This document shows positions 40,105 through 47,814 of a stretch of DNA of 64,000 bases, in pieces (position 1 is the first letter of the stretch; every line of letters begins with the position of its first letter). The stretch is from Streptomyces aurantiogriseus (lineage in GTDB: Bacteria > Actinomycetota > Actinomycetes > Streptomycetales > Streptomycetaceae): assembly GCF_014649375.1 (NCBI RefSeq), contig NZ_BMSX01000003.1:1-64000 (forward strand), given 5' to 3'. A program made the translations under genes and the position numbers. The notes beneath the pieces are model-generated. The model was given only the letters and a program-made list of their open reading frames with translations. It made no database searches and was not told where the DNA came from.

Positions 40105-40176
40105 GCATCGGCACCGCCCCGGTTCGGACAACGGTACGGCGGGGCACGGCGCCGGCGTCGGCACGGTGCCCCCTGC

Positions 40177-40931
40177 TCAGGCGAAGAACCGGGCCAGCTG
40201 GACCGCGGACGGCGCCTGGTCCTCGGCCCCGGCTCTTCGCGTAGCGCCGGTCCCCGGTCCCGTATGCGCAGACGTGGCCCGGCCGGCGTCCCCGGTCTCG
40301 TCCTCGTCCGGCTCCGCCGCCCCGTCACCGGGACGCGGCACCGGCACCGGTGGCTCCGGCTGGTCCCCGTCCTCCGCCGAGTTGACGCAGGCGAACATCC
40401 AGTTGGCGGCTGCCAGATGGTCCACCGCGGCGGCGAGCAGATGGTCCGTCACCGACCACTCGGCGGCCTCGCCGTACAGGTCGCGGTTGAGGGCGCTGTC
40501 GCGCGGCAGGTGCTTGATGAGCACCGAGAGCCGCCGCGCGGAGAGGCGGTCCCGGTGCCAGTCGAGCAGGTCGATGCCGTAGTAGCGGAGCAGATCCGCT
40601 TCGAGGGCCTCGGCGTGTTCGTCGACGAACCCGACGAGGCTCAGCCTTCCCCCAGGCCGAGCCCGGTCTCCTTGCCGTAGGCCTCCAGGAGGGCGGCGAT
40701 GTCCTGCATGGTGACCTCGTGCCGCTCGAAGCGGGCGAACTGCTGCTCGCCCATGAGCAGTCCGAGCAGCCCGTCCACGTCGTTGTCGTCGAGCTTGCGC
40801 AGCGCCTTCGCGGTGGCGCGGGTCAGCTCCGTGGGCAGGGTGAAGCTCTCGCCGTCGAGCTCGAACGACCAGGTGCGGCCGAGGGCTTCCAGGCGCTGGG
40901 CGCGGGCGGCGTTGACGTCGAAACGGGCCAT
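40177..40931 (-). CDS. Tail assembly chaperone G-T fusion by -1 frameshift (candidate)
   Basis: Reading begins at ATG 40931 as the 96-residue chaperone. At GGGGGAA (plus coordinates 40647-40653) a -1 slip would continue into the overlapping frame, giving GGRLSLVGFVDEHAEALEAD and then about 150 more residues to the stop at 40177. The downstream frame has no usable start of its own, and the T-part has a defined helical region (LLRYYGIDLLDWHRDRLSAR, WMFACVNSAEDGDQPEPPVP). Long-tailed phages make G and G-T this way, between the tube and tape measure genes. The slip itself is inferred. Confidence 0.65.
40641..40931 (-). CDS. Tail assembly chaperone G
   Basis: The protein has 96 residues. It resembles the actinophage tail assembly chaperone: FELDGESFTLPTELTRATAK, a helix with GLLGLLMGEQQFARFERHEV and the C-terminus LLEAYGKETGLGLGEG. 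It lies between the tail tube gene and the tape measure side, the standard place. These chaperones coat the tape measure protein during tube assembly. The last codons contain the frameshift site. Confidence 0.75.
   Translation of the reverse strand: MARFDVNAARAQRLEALGRTWSFELDGESFTLPTELTRATAKALRKLDDNDVDGLLGLLMGEQQFARFERHEVTMQDIAALLEAYGKETGLGLGEG
40647..40653 (-). other. Candidate -1 frameshift slippery site GGGGGAA
   Basis: In the zero frame the codons are CTG GGG GAA GGC TGA. After a one-base backward slip they read GGG GGA AGG CTG AGC. The zero-frame stop follows 3 bases later, and the -1 frame stays open to 40177. No downstream pseudoknot was evaluated. Confidence 0.6.
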
Positions 40932-41025
40932 GGTGATGGGTGCTCCTTGGGTCCGTGAAGCTTGATGGGAAGCGAGATGGGGGCGCGGGGTGGGACAGGC
41001 CGGGGGCCCGCCCCACCCCGGTGGG

Positions 41026-41628
41026 TCAGGACGCGGCGTACGAGGCGTCCTTCATCACGAAGCTGGCCAGCGCCGAGCCGTCGCCCGAGGCCATCGCCGT
41101 GAAGGTGATGCCGAGCTGGGCCGGCGACTTGCGGGCCAGCTTGATGTCGTCGGCCGCCGTGACCTGGCCGCGCGGGATGCCGAAGCGGTAGGTCACCGGG
41201 GTGGTGCCGTCGCTCGCCCGGACGTCGGTGAACTCCAGGCCGAGGGCGCGCACGTCGGCGTACGGGCGGTCGGCGATGTCGTACTGGTAGACGCCCGTGG
41301 CGCCGGTCACGGCGGTGACGCCGCCGCCGCCCATGAAGAACGGCAGCGTGTCCTCGTTGAACTGCAGCAGCGAGAACTTCAGGGTCAGGTCGCGGTCCGA
41401 GTACACGAAGTGCACCGGGCTGACGGCCTGCCACACGTCGACCGGCTCCAGCTTGTCCTTCTTGCTGAAGGTGACGCCCTCACCGGAGGTGAAGCCGAGG
41501 TTCTTCCAGCCGGCCCAGTCGGTGGCGGTGTCGGAGGAGAAGGTCGTCGGGATGTCGGTGTCGGCCGTGGCGACGTAGAGCCGGCCGACTCCGGCGATGC
41601 GGATCTCGGAGGAGTTGGTGCCTGCCAT
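41026..41628 (-). CDS. Major tail tube protein
   Basis: The protein has 200 residues. The beta-rich sequence (IRIAGVGRLYVATADTDIPT, WKNLGFTSGEGVTFSKKDKL, SVFVYSDRD-like strand VHFVYSDRDLTLKFSLLQFN, DVRALGLEFTDVRASDGTTP) matches siphophage tail tube proteins. These stack as hexamers to form the tube. Position between the terminator and the chaperones is diagnostic. A hairpin between the two genes may adjust tube expression. Confidence 0.8.
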   Translation of the reverse strand: MAGTNSSEIRIAGVGRLYVATADTDIPTTFSSDTATDWAGWKNLGFTSGEGVTFSKKDKLEPVDVWQAVSPVHFVYSDRDLTLKFSLLQFNEDTLPFFMGGGGVTAVTGATGVYQYDIADRPYADVRALGLEFTDVRASDGTTPVTYRFGIPRGQVTAADDIKLARKSPAQLGITFTAMASGDGSALASFVMKDASYAAS

Positions 41629-41691
41629 GGGTGGGTCTCCTTGTAGAGGGGTGGTGATGCGGGGTGCCGTCCCCGGCCGTTCCGGGTACGG

Positions 41692-41722
41692 CGAAGGCCC
41701 CGCCGGGACGGCAGGGCCTTCG
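41692..41722 (-). terminator. Intra-operon hairpin upstream of tail tube gene
   Basis: CGAAGGCCC and GGGCCTTCG form a 9-bp stem across a 13-base loop, between the tail terminator and tube genes on the leftward strand. It could attenuate or process the message. Confidence 0.5.
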
Positions 41723-41787
41723 GTCTGTGGGGCGCGGCGTACGGACGGGCCGGCCGCGCGGGGGACGTCAGTGGACGTCGGAGTGCG

Positions 41788-42201
41788 TCAGTAGACGTCG
41801 ATGAACACCTTGAGCACGGTCACGTAGCGGTTGGCCGCGCTGTAGAGGTAGTCGGGCAGCCAGCGCGGGCCGTCCTGCTCCTCCACCTCGGTGATGAGGT
41901 TGGTGCCGTAGCGGTTGCCGGCCGCGGCCATCAGGGCGCGGCGGGCGGAGTTGGCCAGGACGTGCGCGGCCTGCTTGGTCGGGCCGTACACCTCCAGCTC
42001 GATCAGCGGCTGGTCGACGTGGAGTTCGCCGACCCAGGCGCCGCCGCGCCGGTTGACGAGTACGGCGGCGGTCGTGCCGTTGAAGTCCGACGGCGGCTCG
42101 ACCGTGACGAGCGCCGTGGAGAGCGCCGAGTCGGCCTCCAGGATGTCGACGACCAGGGCCTCGACGTCCGGGAAGGCGCTCGGTGGGGTGGGTGTGGTCA
42201 T
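41788..42201 (-). CDS. Tail terminator / tail completion protein
   Basis: The protein has 137 residues from ATG 42201, with GAGGTGA about 9 bases upstream; longer in-frame starts are rejected as Pro/Arg-rich. Motifs are FPDVEALVVDILEADSALST, ELHVDQPLIELEVYGPTKQA and YLYSAANRYVTVLKVFIDVY, typical of siphophage tail terminators that cap the tube. No head or head-tail genes lie upstream, so here it would close a headless tail. Confidence 0.75.
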   Translation of the reverse strand: MTTPTPPSAFPDVEALVVDILEADSALSTALVTVEPPSDFNGTTAAVLVNRRGGAWVGELHVDQPLIELEVYGPTKQAAHVLANSARRALMAAAGNRYGTNLITEVEEQDGPRWLPDYLYSAANRYVTVLKVFIDVY

Positions 42202-42684
42202 GTGCCGGGTCACCTCGCCGGGAAGAAGGGGAAGACCGCCGGGCGGGCGCCGCGAGGGGCGGCAGGGGAGGGATGCGGCGCCTCGGCCCGGCGTACGGCG
42301 ACGGATGCGGCCCGCGTCGCGGGCACAGCTCCGCCGCTGCACCAACTGTGACAGACGAGCGTGCGCGCACGCAACTAAATCGGCGAGTCGGTTGCGAACG
42401 GAGGTGACTGAGGGGCGGAAGCGCAGGTGGGGCTGAGGGGGGAGGACGTGGGCAGTCCGGGCGCGACTGGGGCTGTGGGGGCTGTGGGGGCTGTGGGGGC
42501 GTGGGGAGCCGGGGGAAATGTGGGTGGCGTGGGGGAGGCGAGTAAGTCCATGCGGCGCCGCTCGGCGCACGGCGCCGCCGTCTCGTGGGCCGGCGGCTCC
42601 TGTTGCCGGTGCCTCCGCGGCCGTCGAACCGAGCCCCCGTCGGCCCACGGGTGCTCGTCGATCGAACGTCCGCCGAGGCCGGGG
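42202..42684. promoter_or_regulatory. Upstream region of tail operon with G-rich repeat
   Basis: No gene is firmly supported. It contains operator-like site 1 at 42359-42379 and a 9-bp G-rich tandem repeat (GGGGGCTGT, about three and a half copies) near 42467-42500. A minus-strand 58-codon Pro/Thr-rich frame (42375-42551) and short plus-strand frames are probably compositional. Confidence 0.45.
42359..42379. promoter_or_regulatory. Operator-like site 1
   Basis: GCGTGCGCGCACGC is a 14-bp palindrome continued by AACTAAA. GTGCGCGCACGCAACTAAA closely matches sites upstream of the XRE and Wbl genes. It lies about 160 bases upstream of the tail terminator start. Confidence 0.5.
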
Positions 42685-43200
42685 TCAGTCGGCGGCGGGG
42701 GACATGCCCGTCGCCGACTCCACCAGTACCCGCCCGTCCTCACGCGTCCTGGTCGTGGCCGCGGTCGTGACCGCCGCCTCCGTCTCCGCCTCGGTCGGCA
42801 GGAACTGCTCCACGACTCTGACGAACATCTCCCGCCGGTCGGCGGGAACGCCCAACAGGTCGGCGACCTCCTCGAGGGTCGGCCGGCGGCCCAACTCCGT
42901 GCCGGCCGCGGTCGTTTCCAGGTAAGCGTGCGGATCGGCCAGCTCCTCGGCGGTGAGCCGGCCGGAGCGGATGAGCATGTCGCGGACCGGCACGCCGAGC
43001 ACCCGCGCGAGGCGGCGCGTGGTCTCGAGGTCCGGCATGCTCTGTCGCTGCAGCAGGCGGGTGACGGCCGCGCGGTGCACACCCGCCTCGTCCGCGATCC
43101 GCGACTTTCCGCCGCCGCGGGGACTGTCGATGTCGTAGCCGCGCTCGCGCATGAGGGCTTCGACCCACGCGGCGAACGCGTCCAGATCCTGGGTGGTCAT
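42685..43200 (-). CDS. XRE-family transcriptional regulator
   Basis: The protein has 171 residues. Residues 25-80 form the helix-turn-helix domain: KSRIADEAGVHRAAVTRLLQ followed by MPDLETTRRLARVLGVPVRD. The C-terminal half (RPTLEEVADLLGVPADRREM) looks like a second helical domain and then a Thr/Ala-rich tail. GAAGGAAGC precedes ATG 43200. Site 2 overlaps its own -10-like TAAACT, so autoregulation is likely. It would be the local controller of the tail operon and the divergent Wbl unit. Confidence 0.8.
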   Translation of the reverse strand: MTTQDLDAFAAWVEALMRERGYDIDSPRGGGKSRIADEAGVHRAAVTRLLQRQSMPDLETTRRLARVLGVPVRDMLIRSGRLTAEELADPHAYLETTAAGTELGRRPTLEEVADLLGVPADRREMFVRVVEQFLPTEAETEAAVTTAATTRTREDGRVLVESATGMSPAAD

Positions 43201-43230
43201 GTCTGCTCGCTTCCTTCGGGGGTGGGCAAG

Positions 43231-43252
43231 AGTTTAGCTTGCTTGCGCGCGC
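43231..43252. promoter_or_regulatory. Operator-like site 2
   Basis: The minus-strand sequence GCGCGCAAGCAAGCTAAACT matches site 1, and its end TAAACT would be the -10 box of the XRE gene. A weaker related sequence, TTGCACGAGAGCACG, lies just upstream on the same strand (43259-43273). Confidence 0.5.
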
Positions 43253-43349
43253 GGAATTACGTGCTCTCGTGCAAGCATTGAGGAAAATCCGTGCCGTTTG
43301 TGGAGGTTCGGGAAGGGGTGGCGAAGCGCCGGGTATCCAAACTCGTTGC

Positions 43350-43370
43350 GAGCGCGCACGCAATCTGTAA
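43350..43370. promoter_or_regulatory. Operator-like site 3
   Basis: AGCGCGCACGCAATCTGTAA (plus strand) matches site 1 over AGCGCGCACGCAA versus TGCGCGCACGCAA, followed by CT. It lies about 60 bases upstream of the Wbl start and may overlap its promoter. The extended core TTGCGAGCGCGCACGCAA is an inverted repeat. Confidence 0.5.
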
Positions 43371-43429
43371 GGTGGAGGCGTCCACTTCGCCTTCGTACGG
43401 CTCGCTCACGAACCGACAGGGGGTCCCTT

Positions 43430-43780
43430 TTGTCCACGCTTGCCACCAGATCCTGCCCGCCACCGGATCGCCTGGAACGCGTCCGTCCGTCCCGTCCGGC
43501 CGGCTGGCAGTCCGCGGCCGCCTGTGCCGGACTCTCTCCCGCGGTCGTCTTCTCCAAGAAGCCGAAGGAGGCCGCCCCCGCGCTGCGGGCCTGCGCGGTC
43601 TGCCCCGTACGGCGCGCCTGCGAGGAGACGGTGGCGCCGGCGGAGAACTGGTTCGACGGCGTCTGCGGCGGCCGCCTCTGGCGCTCCGGTCATCCGGTCT
43701 CCGTACCCGCGCACCTCCTGCCCCCGGCCCTGGCCGCCACCGTCGCGCACCTGCCGAGCCAGGGCGGTGCCCGTGCCTGA
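43430..43780 (+). CDS. WhiB-like (Wbl) iron-sulfur regulator
   Basis: The protein has 116 residues from TTG 43430, preceded by AGGGGG; longer in-frame starts lack conservation. Cys32, Cys55, Cys58 and Cys64 (AAACAGL then CAVCPVRRAC) form the 4Fe-4S site. The usual G(V/I)WGG turn reads GVCGG, an unusual Trp to Cys change that could alter sigma-factor contact. Wbl proteins bind region 4 of the primary sigma factor. It diverges from the XRE gene with an operator-like site between them, and the next gene overlaps its stop. Confidence 0.8.
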   Translation: MSTLATRSCPPPDRLERVRPSRPAGWQSAAACAGLSPAVVFSKKPKEAAPALRACAVCPVRRACEETVAPAENWFDGVCGGRLWRSGHPVSVPAHLLPPALAATVAHLPSQGGARA

Positions 43781-44426
43781 CGAGCGCCCCACCACCGAGG
43801 CCGCCCTGTGGATCACCCAGCTCCTCCAGCAGTTCCCCGAACTCTCCGCCGAGCTGGTCCCGGGCCGCACCACCCCCGCTCACCGCCCGGCACCGTCCCC
43901 GCCCCCCGCCGACCTCGCCGCCCGCCTCCGCGAGGAGCGGGAGGAGGCGCTGCTGCTCCAGCAGCGGCACGGACTCGTCGCCCTCGGGCACAGCGCGGCC
44001 CCCCTCCGCCTGCACATCTCCGACGCCCTCCGGGACATCTCCGACGGCGTCGTCGAACTGGAGGAGGCCGTACGCGACCGCCTCGGCCTGCCCCGTGCGC
44101 GCCGCGCCCCCGTGCCCGAGCGGCTTCGGCGGATCGCCTCCCTCCTCGACGGCATCGCCGCCGACCCCGTCCTGGCCGCGCACGTGCGCGACGAGACCCG
44201 GCGAATGGCGCGCCGCTGCGCCCGTGCGCTGGGGGACACCGAGACCGTCGTACGGATGCCCGGGCGCTGCCCCTGGTGCGACTCGGTGTCGTTGCGGGCC
44301 TTTCCCGACCGCGGCGCCGTGCTCTGCGTCAACCCGGCCTGCCGCTGCCCGGAACCGGACTGCGGCTGCCACGACGACCCCGCCTACCGGCACACCTGGG
44401 ACGAGGGGGAGTGGCAGCGCGCATGA
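43773..44426 (+). CDS. Zinc-ribbon hypothetical protein
   Basis: The protein has 217 residues from GTG 43773, overlapping the Wbl stop. A helical N-terminal 180 residues (TTEAALWITQLLQQFPELSA, ARLREEREEALLLQQRHGLV) is followed by a Cys-rich end: GRCPWCDSVSLRAF, LCVNPACRCPEPDCGCHDD. This would bind zinc. It is probably an accessory or DNA-binding protein of the regulatory module; a specific family is not recognised. Confidence 0.65.
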   Translation: MPDERPTTEAALWITQLLQQFPELSAELVPGRTTPAHRPAPSPPPADLAARLREEREEALLLQQRHGLVALGHSAAPLRLHISDALRDISDGVVELEEAVRDRLGLPRARRAPVPERLRRIASLLDGIAADPVLAAHVRDETRRMARRCARALGDTETVVRMPGRCPWCDSVSLRAFPDRGAVLCVNPACRCPEPDCGCHDDPAYRHTWDEGEWQRA

Positions 44427-44638
44427 GCGGAACGAACAGGCCCGACCGCCCCACCCTCATCCCCGGCCCCCTGGCCGCCCAGGAGGTCGGCGTCGCCCCC
44501 GCGACCATCCGCAAGTGGGTCCAGCTGGGCCACCTGAAACCCGCCGGCAAGGCGGGCCGCGCCCAGCTCTTCCGCCTGGAGGACGTCTTCGCCGCGGAGC
44601 GCGCGGCCCGTGGGGCGAACCGACGACGGACGCGGTGA
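44423..44638 (+). CDS. Small MerR/excisionase-type HTH protein
   Basis: The protein has 71 residues. The helix-turn-helix is LAAQEVGVAPATIRKWVQLG followed by HLKPAGKAGRAQLFRLEDV, the winged 'excisionase' or MerR-like pattern. ATG 44423 overlaps the stop of the zinc-ribbon gene (ATGA). No integrase is present, so a regulatory rather than excision role is likely. It ends the Wbl unit. Confidence 0.7.
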   Translation: MSGTNRPDRPTLIPGPLAAQEVGVAPATIRKWVQLGHLKPAGKAGRAQLFRLEDVFAAERAARGANRRRTR

Positions 44639-44784
44639 CCGGCCCCGGCGGCGCGTACGCGAGGACGTAACCATGTAACCCGGGACACAAACGACGGAAT
44701 CGGTGGTTCGCGTGGGGGAACCATCGCGGGACCTGGAGCGTAGGGGAATGATGGAGGCATTCAAGTCGTCCGGGGGAGGTGTCC

Positions 44785-45327
44785 GTGTCGTATCCGTCGC
44801 CATGGCAGCCGTGGCAGGCGCAGAACAGTCCGTCGATGCTCGCGTCCCACGCCGATCGTGAGCGCGCCGTCGACGTGCTCAGAGCGGGTTTCGCCGAGGG
44901 GCGCCTTCAGCAGGCCGAGTTCGACCGGCGCGTGGCCCGGGCGTACGAGGCCCGTACGGTCGGCGAACTGACCCTGCTCGTCGCCGACCTGCCCCAGGGC
45001 CCCGTCGCCGTACAGCCCTCCCTCCCGCCGGCCCAGGCGTACCCCCCGGTGCCGCGCACGTTCCTGCCCGCCCCGCCGCCGCCCACGAACGGCAAGGCGG
45101 TCGGCGCGATGGTCTGCGGTGTCCTCACCACGATGACGGCGGGCATCACCGGCATCCCCGCGGTGATCCTGGGGCACACGGCCCGCGCCGAGATCCGCCG
45201 CACCGGCCAGGGCGGCGACGGCTTCGCCCTGGCCGGCCTGATCCTGGGCTGGCTGTCCGTGGCGGGCTGGGCGCTGTTCCTGACGATCATGATCCTGGCG
45301 GCGGCCTCGTCATCGGGCGGACCCTGA
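44785..45327 (+). CDS. DUF1707/DUF4190 membrane protein
   Basis: The protein has 180 residues from GTG 44785, with GGGGGAGG 6 bases upstream; GTG 44779 is also possible. The N-terminal SHAB-like DUF1707 domain reads [20 protein letters not shown]...[21 protein letters not shown] Pro-rich linker leads to two membrane segments with [20 protein letters not shown] between them, the DUF4190 pattern. It is common in Streptomyces; the role is unknown. Confidence 0.75.
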   Translation: MSYPSPWQPWQAQNSPSMLASHADRERAVDVLRAGFAEGRLQQAEFDRRVARAYEARTVGELTLLVADLPQGPVAVQPSLPPAQAYPPVPRTFLPAPPPPTNGKAVGAMVCGVLTTMTAGITGIPAVILGHTARAEIRRTGQGGDGFALAGLILGWLSVAGWALFLTIMILAAASSSGGP

Positions 45328-45354
45328 CCCCGGCCGGCCCTCGCGCCCCGCGGG

Positions 45355-46632
45355 CTACGGAATGCCCAGCTCGAACATCACGTAGTGCGCGTACCACCCC
45401 GACGCCACCGCCGCCGTCGAGAAGAACACCACCAGGCTGGGCAGCTTCAGCCTGCCCATCGCCGCCGCCGGCGCCAGCAGCAGCGGGAAGCAGGGCAGCA
45501 GATAGCGCGGGGTGTTGCCGAACATCTGCTGGGTGCCCAGCACGGTGACGATGCTCGCCAGCGTGTACGCGACCAGCACCAGCGGCGGCTTCCTGCGCAG
45601 CATCAGCGCGACCAGGAAGGGCAGGGCCAGCACCAGCTGGACGGCGAGCAGATCGGGGACGGAGAAGGCGAACAGGTAGTTGTTGTGCCCGATGGCCGTG
45701 TTGCCCAGGACGTCGAGGGTGTAGGCGCCGAAGTCGAAGTAGTGCGCCCACCCCTCCCGCTGGAGCGTGAAGTACGCCGTCAGATCGCCCATGCTGAGGC
45801 CGACCCAGGTGATGTAGGTGAGCAGGCCGAGCGGCGCGGCGAACATCGCGTACACCGGCCCCGCCACGCCGTGCTCGCGTCTGCTCTCCCGTCGCGCCAG
45901 CGTCACCAGCGCGGCGAGCCCCACCGCGCCTATCAGCGCGGCGGAGGTCGGCCGGTTCAGTCCGGCGACGAAGGCCAGCAGCCCGGCCGCCACCCAGCGG
46001 CGCTTCATCACGCAGTAGCAGCACCAGGCGGCGATCGCCACGAACAGGGACTCCGAGTACACCGCCCACTCGACGCCCGCACCGGGCACCACGGCCCACA
46101 GCCCGGCGGCGATCGTGCCCGCGCGGGCGCCCGCCAGCAGCGAGATCACGGCGTAGATGCCGGCGGCCGCGACGAAGGACGCGATCACCGAGACGAGGAT
46201 CCCCGACCCGAACAGGCCGAGCCCGGTGATCTCGGAGACCCCCCTGATCAGGCCCGGGTACAGCGGGAAGAAGGCGACGGAGTTCTGCTTGACCGTGAAC
46301 AGGCCGGTGGAGTCGAGCCGCTCCAGCGGACGCGGGTCGTACCCCTTCTCGGCGACCTGGAGGTACCACCAGCCGTCCCAGGTGGCCAGGACGTCCCACC
46401 AGTGCGCGCCCCCGCCGAAGCGCGGCTCCTTCTTGCGGAAGTCCCCGGCCGCCTCCAGCAGAAACGCGAAGACGGTGAGCCCGACGAGCTTCGTGACGCC
46501 GTAAAGGATCAGCGGGGCAAGGTACGGTCGTACACCGGCCGGCAGGGTCAGGCGGCGGATCCTTGGGGGCCGCTCCTCCTGCTCGTCGGGCACGGCGGGA
46601 TCCGTCGCCGCGTCGCTGGAAGCCGTGCTCAT
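45355..46632 (-). CDS. PIG-V-type GT-C membrane glycosyltransferase
   Basis: The protein has 425 residues. About eight to ten membrane segments, with the luminal-type signatures WDVLATWDGWWYLQVAEKGY and EWAVYSESLFVAIAAWCCYC, match the PIG-V mannosyltransferase family, which uses polyprenyl-phosphate sugars. The start is ATG 46632 (MSTASSDAATDPAVPDEQEE); an in-frame ATG at 46683 is less likely. It diverges from the GT2 gene, which can make the polyprenyl-linked donor, so the two probably share a pathway. Confidence 0.8.
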   Translation of the reverse strand: MSTASSDAATDPAVPDEQEERPPRIRRLTLPAGVRPYLAPLILYGVTKLVGLTVFAFLLEAAGDFRKKEPRFGGGAHWWDVLATWDGWWYLQVAEKGYDPRPLERLDSTGLFTVKQNSVAFFPLYPGLIRGVSEITGLGLFGSGILVSVIASFVAAAGIYAVISLLAGARAGTIAAGLWAVVPGAGVEWAVYSESLFVAIAAWCCYCVMKRRWVAAGLLAFVAGLNRPTSAALIGAVGLAALVTLARRESRREHGVAGPVYAMFAAPLGLLTYITWVGLSMGDLTAYFTLQREGWAHYFDFGAYTLDVLGNTAIGHNNYLFAFSVPDLLAVQLVLALPFLVALMLRRKPPLVLVAYTLASIVTVLGTQQMFGNTPRYLLPCFPLLLAPAAAMGRLKLPSLVVFFSTAAVASGWYAHYVMFELGIP

Positions 46633-46761
46633 GAGTGTGGACCCCCCTCGGCCCCGATCACCGGGTCCCCGAGGCGGCACCACTGTCCGGATGATCGTGA
46701 AGTGTCAGTCATAAGATCACAACAGAGTCGCACATTCGCGCCAGCGGTTGGGGAGGGGCGG

Positions 46762-47814
46762 GTGGCTGAGGTCATGGAAACAACGAGTCCACCGACCGTC
46801 TTGTCGGTCGTCATACCGATGTACAACGAGGAAGAGGTCCTTCCCGCACTGGTCAGCAGGTTGCGCCCGGTCCTCGCGGAGCTTGGCGTCCCCTACGAGG
46901 TGGTCGCCGTCGACGACGGCAGTACCGACCGTACCGCCGAACTCCTTGCCGCCTTCCGGCTGGGCTGGCCGCAACTGCGGGTGATCGGCCTGCGCCGCAA
47001 CTCCGGCCACCAGGCCGCCCTCACCGCGGGCCTGGACCGGGCGCTCGGCGCCTACGTCGTGAGCCTCGACGCCGACCTCCAGGACCCGCCCGAGAAGATC
47101 CCCGACATGCTCGCGCTGGCCCGCGGCGAGGGCCTCGACATCGTCTACGGCATCCGGGCCGACCGGGCCAGCGACACGGGGTTCAAGCGGTGGACGGCCG
47201 GCCTCTACTACCGCCTGGTGCGCCGCCTGGCCGGACCCTCGGTCCCCGCCCAGGCCGGCGACTTCCGGCTGCTCAGCCGGGCCGCCGTCGACGCGCTGAA
47301 GTCCCTCCCCGACCAGCAGCGCGTCTACCGCCTCCTCGTGCCCTGGCTCGGCTTCCCCAGCGGCCGCGTCACCTACGAGCGCGCCCCGCGCCCGGCGGGC
47401 CGCAGCAAGTACCCCCTGGGCCGGATGATCCGCCTCGCGGTCGACAGCGTCACCGGCTTCTCCGCGGCACCCCTGCGGATCGCCACCTGGCTGGGCGGCT
47501 TCTCCTTCCTGGTCTGCCTGGGCCTGATGGTCTACACCCTCAGCGCGCACGCCCTGGACCACACCGTCGCCGGCTGGACCTCCCTGTTCACCGGCGTCCT
47601 GTTCATCGGCGCGGTCCAGCTGATCTGCGTGGGCCTGCTCGGCGAGTACGTCGGCCGCATCTACACGGCCGTACAGAACCGCCCGACGTACTTCGTGGGG
47701 CACGACACGGCGGTGTCGCCGCACTCGGAGGCTCTGGCGGACACCGCGGACACCGCGGACACCGCGGACACCGCGGACACTCCGGCGACGCATGAAAGCT
47801 CTCTGCGTGGGTAA
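46762..47814 (+). CDS. GT2 polyprenyl-phosphate glycosyltransferase
   Basis: The protein has 350 residues from GTG 46762, with GGGAGG upstream. The GT2 domain has VVIPMYNEEEVLPALVSRLR, VDDGSTDRT, SGHQAALTAGLDRA, LDADLQDPPEKIP and DFRLLSRAAVDALKSLPDQQ. Two membrane segments (about 240-305) place the active site at the cytoplasmic face, as in DPM1/ArnC-type enzymes. The C-terminus has five ADT repeats from a 9-bp DNA repeat. It would charge a lipid carrier with sugar for the adjacent GT-C enzyme. Confidence 0.82.
   Translation: MAEVMETTSPPTVLSVVIPMYNEEEVLPALVSRLRPVLAELGVPYEVVAVDDGSTDRTAELLAAFRLGWPQLRVIGLRRNSGHQAALTAGLDRALGAYVVSLDADLQDPPEKIPDMLALARGEGLDIVYGIRADRASDTGFKRWTAGLYYRLVRRLAGPSVPAQAGDFRLLSRAAVDALKSLPDQQRVYRLLVPWLGFPSGRVTYERAPRPAGRSKYPLGRMIRLAVDSVTGFSAAPLRIATWLGGFSFLVCLGLMVYTLSAHALDHTVAGWTSLFTGVLFIGAVQLICVGLLGEYVGRIYTAVQNRPTYFVGHDTAVSPHSEALADTADTADTADTADTPATHESSLRG
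47740..47785 (+). repeat. 9-bp tandem repeat (ADT codons)
   Basis: Five copies of GCGGACACC or close variants lie near the 3' end of the GT2 gene and keep the frame. Confidence 0.7.

Noticed and set aside
42375..42551. 58-codon minus-strand Pro/Thr-rich frame upstream of the tail operon
   Set aside because: It arises from the G-rich 9-bp repeat, has no ribosome binding site and ends inside an operator-like site.
42427..43281. Plus-strand frame opposite the XRE gene
   Set aside because: It overlaps a well-supported gene, and its Gly/Val/Ala start derives from the G-rich repeat.
25128..44638. Complete prophage
   Set aside because: No integrase, terminase, portal, capsid or attachment-site repeats are visible; only tail, lysis and regulatory genes.
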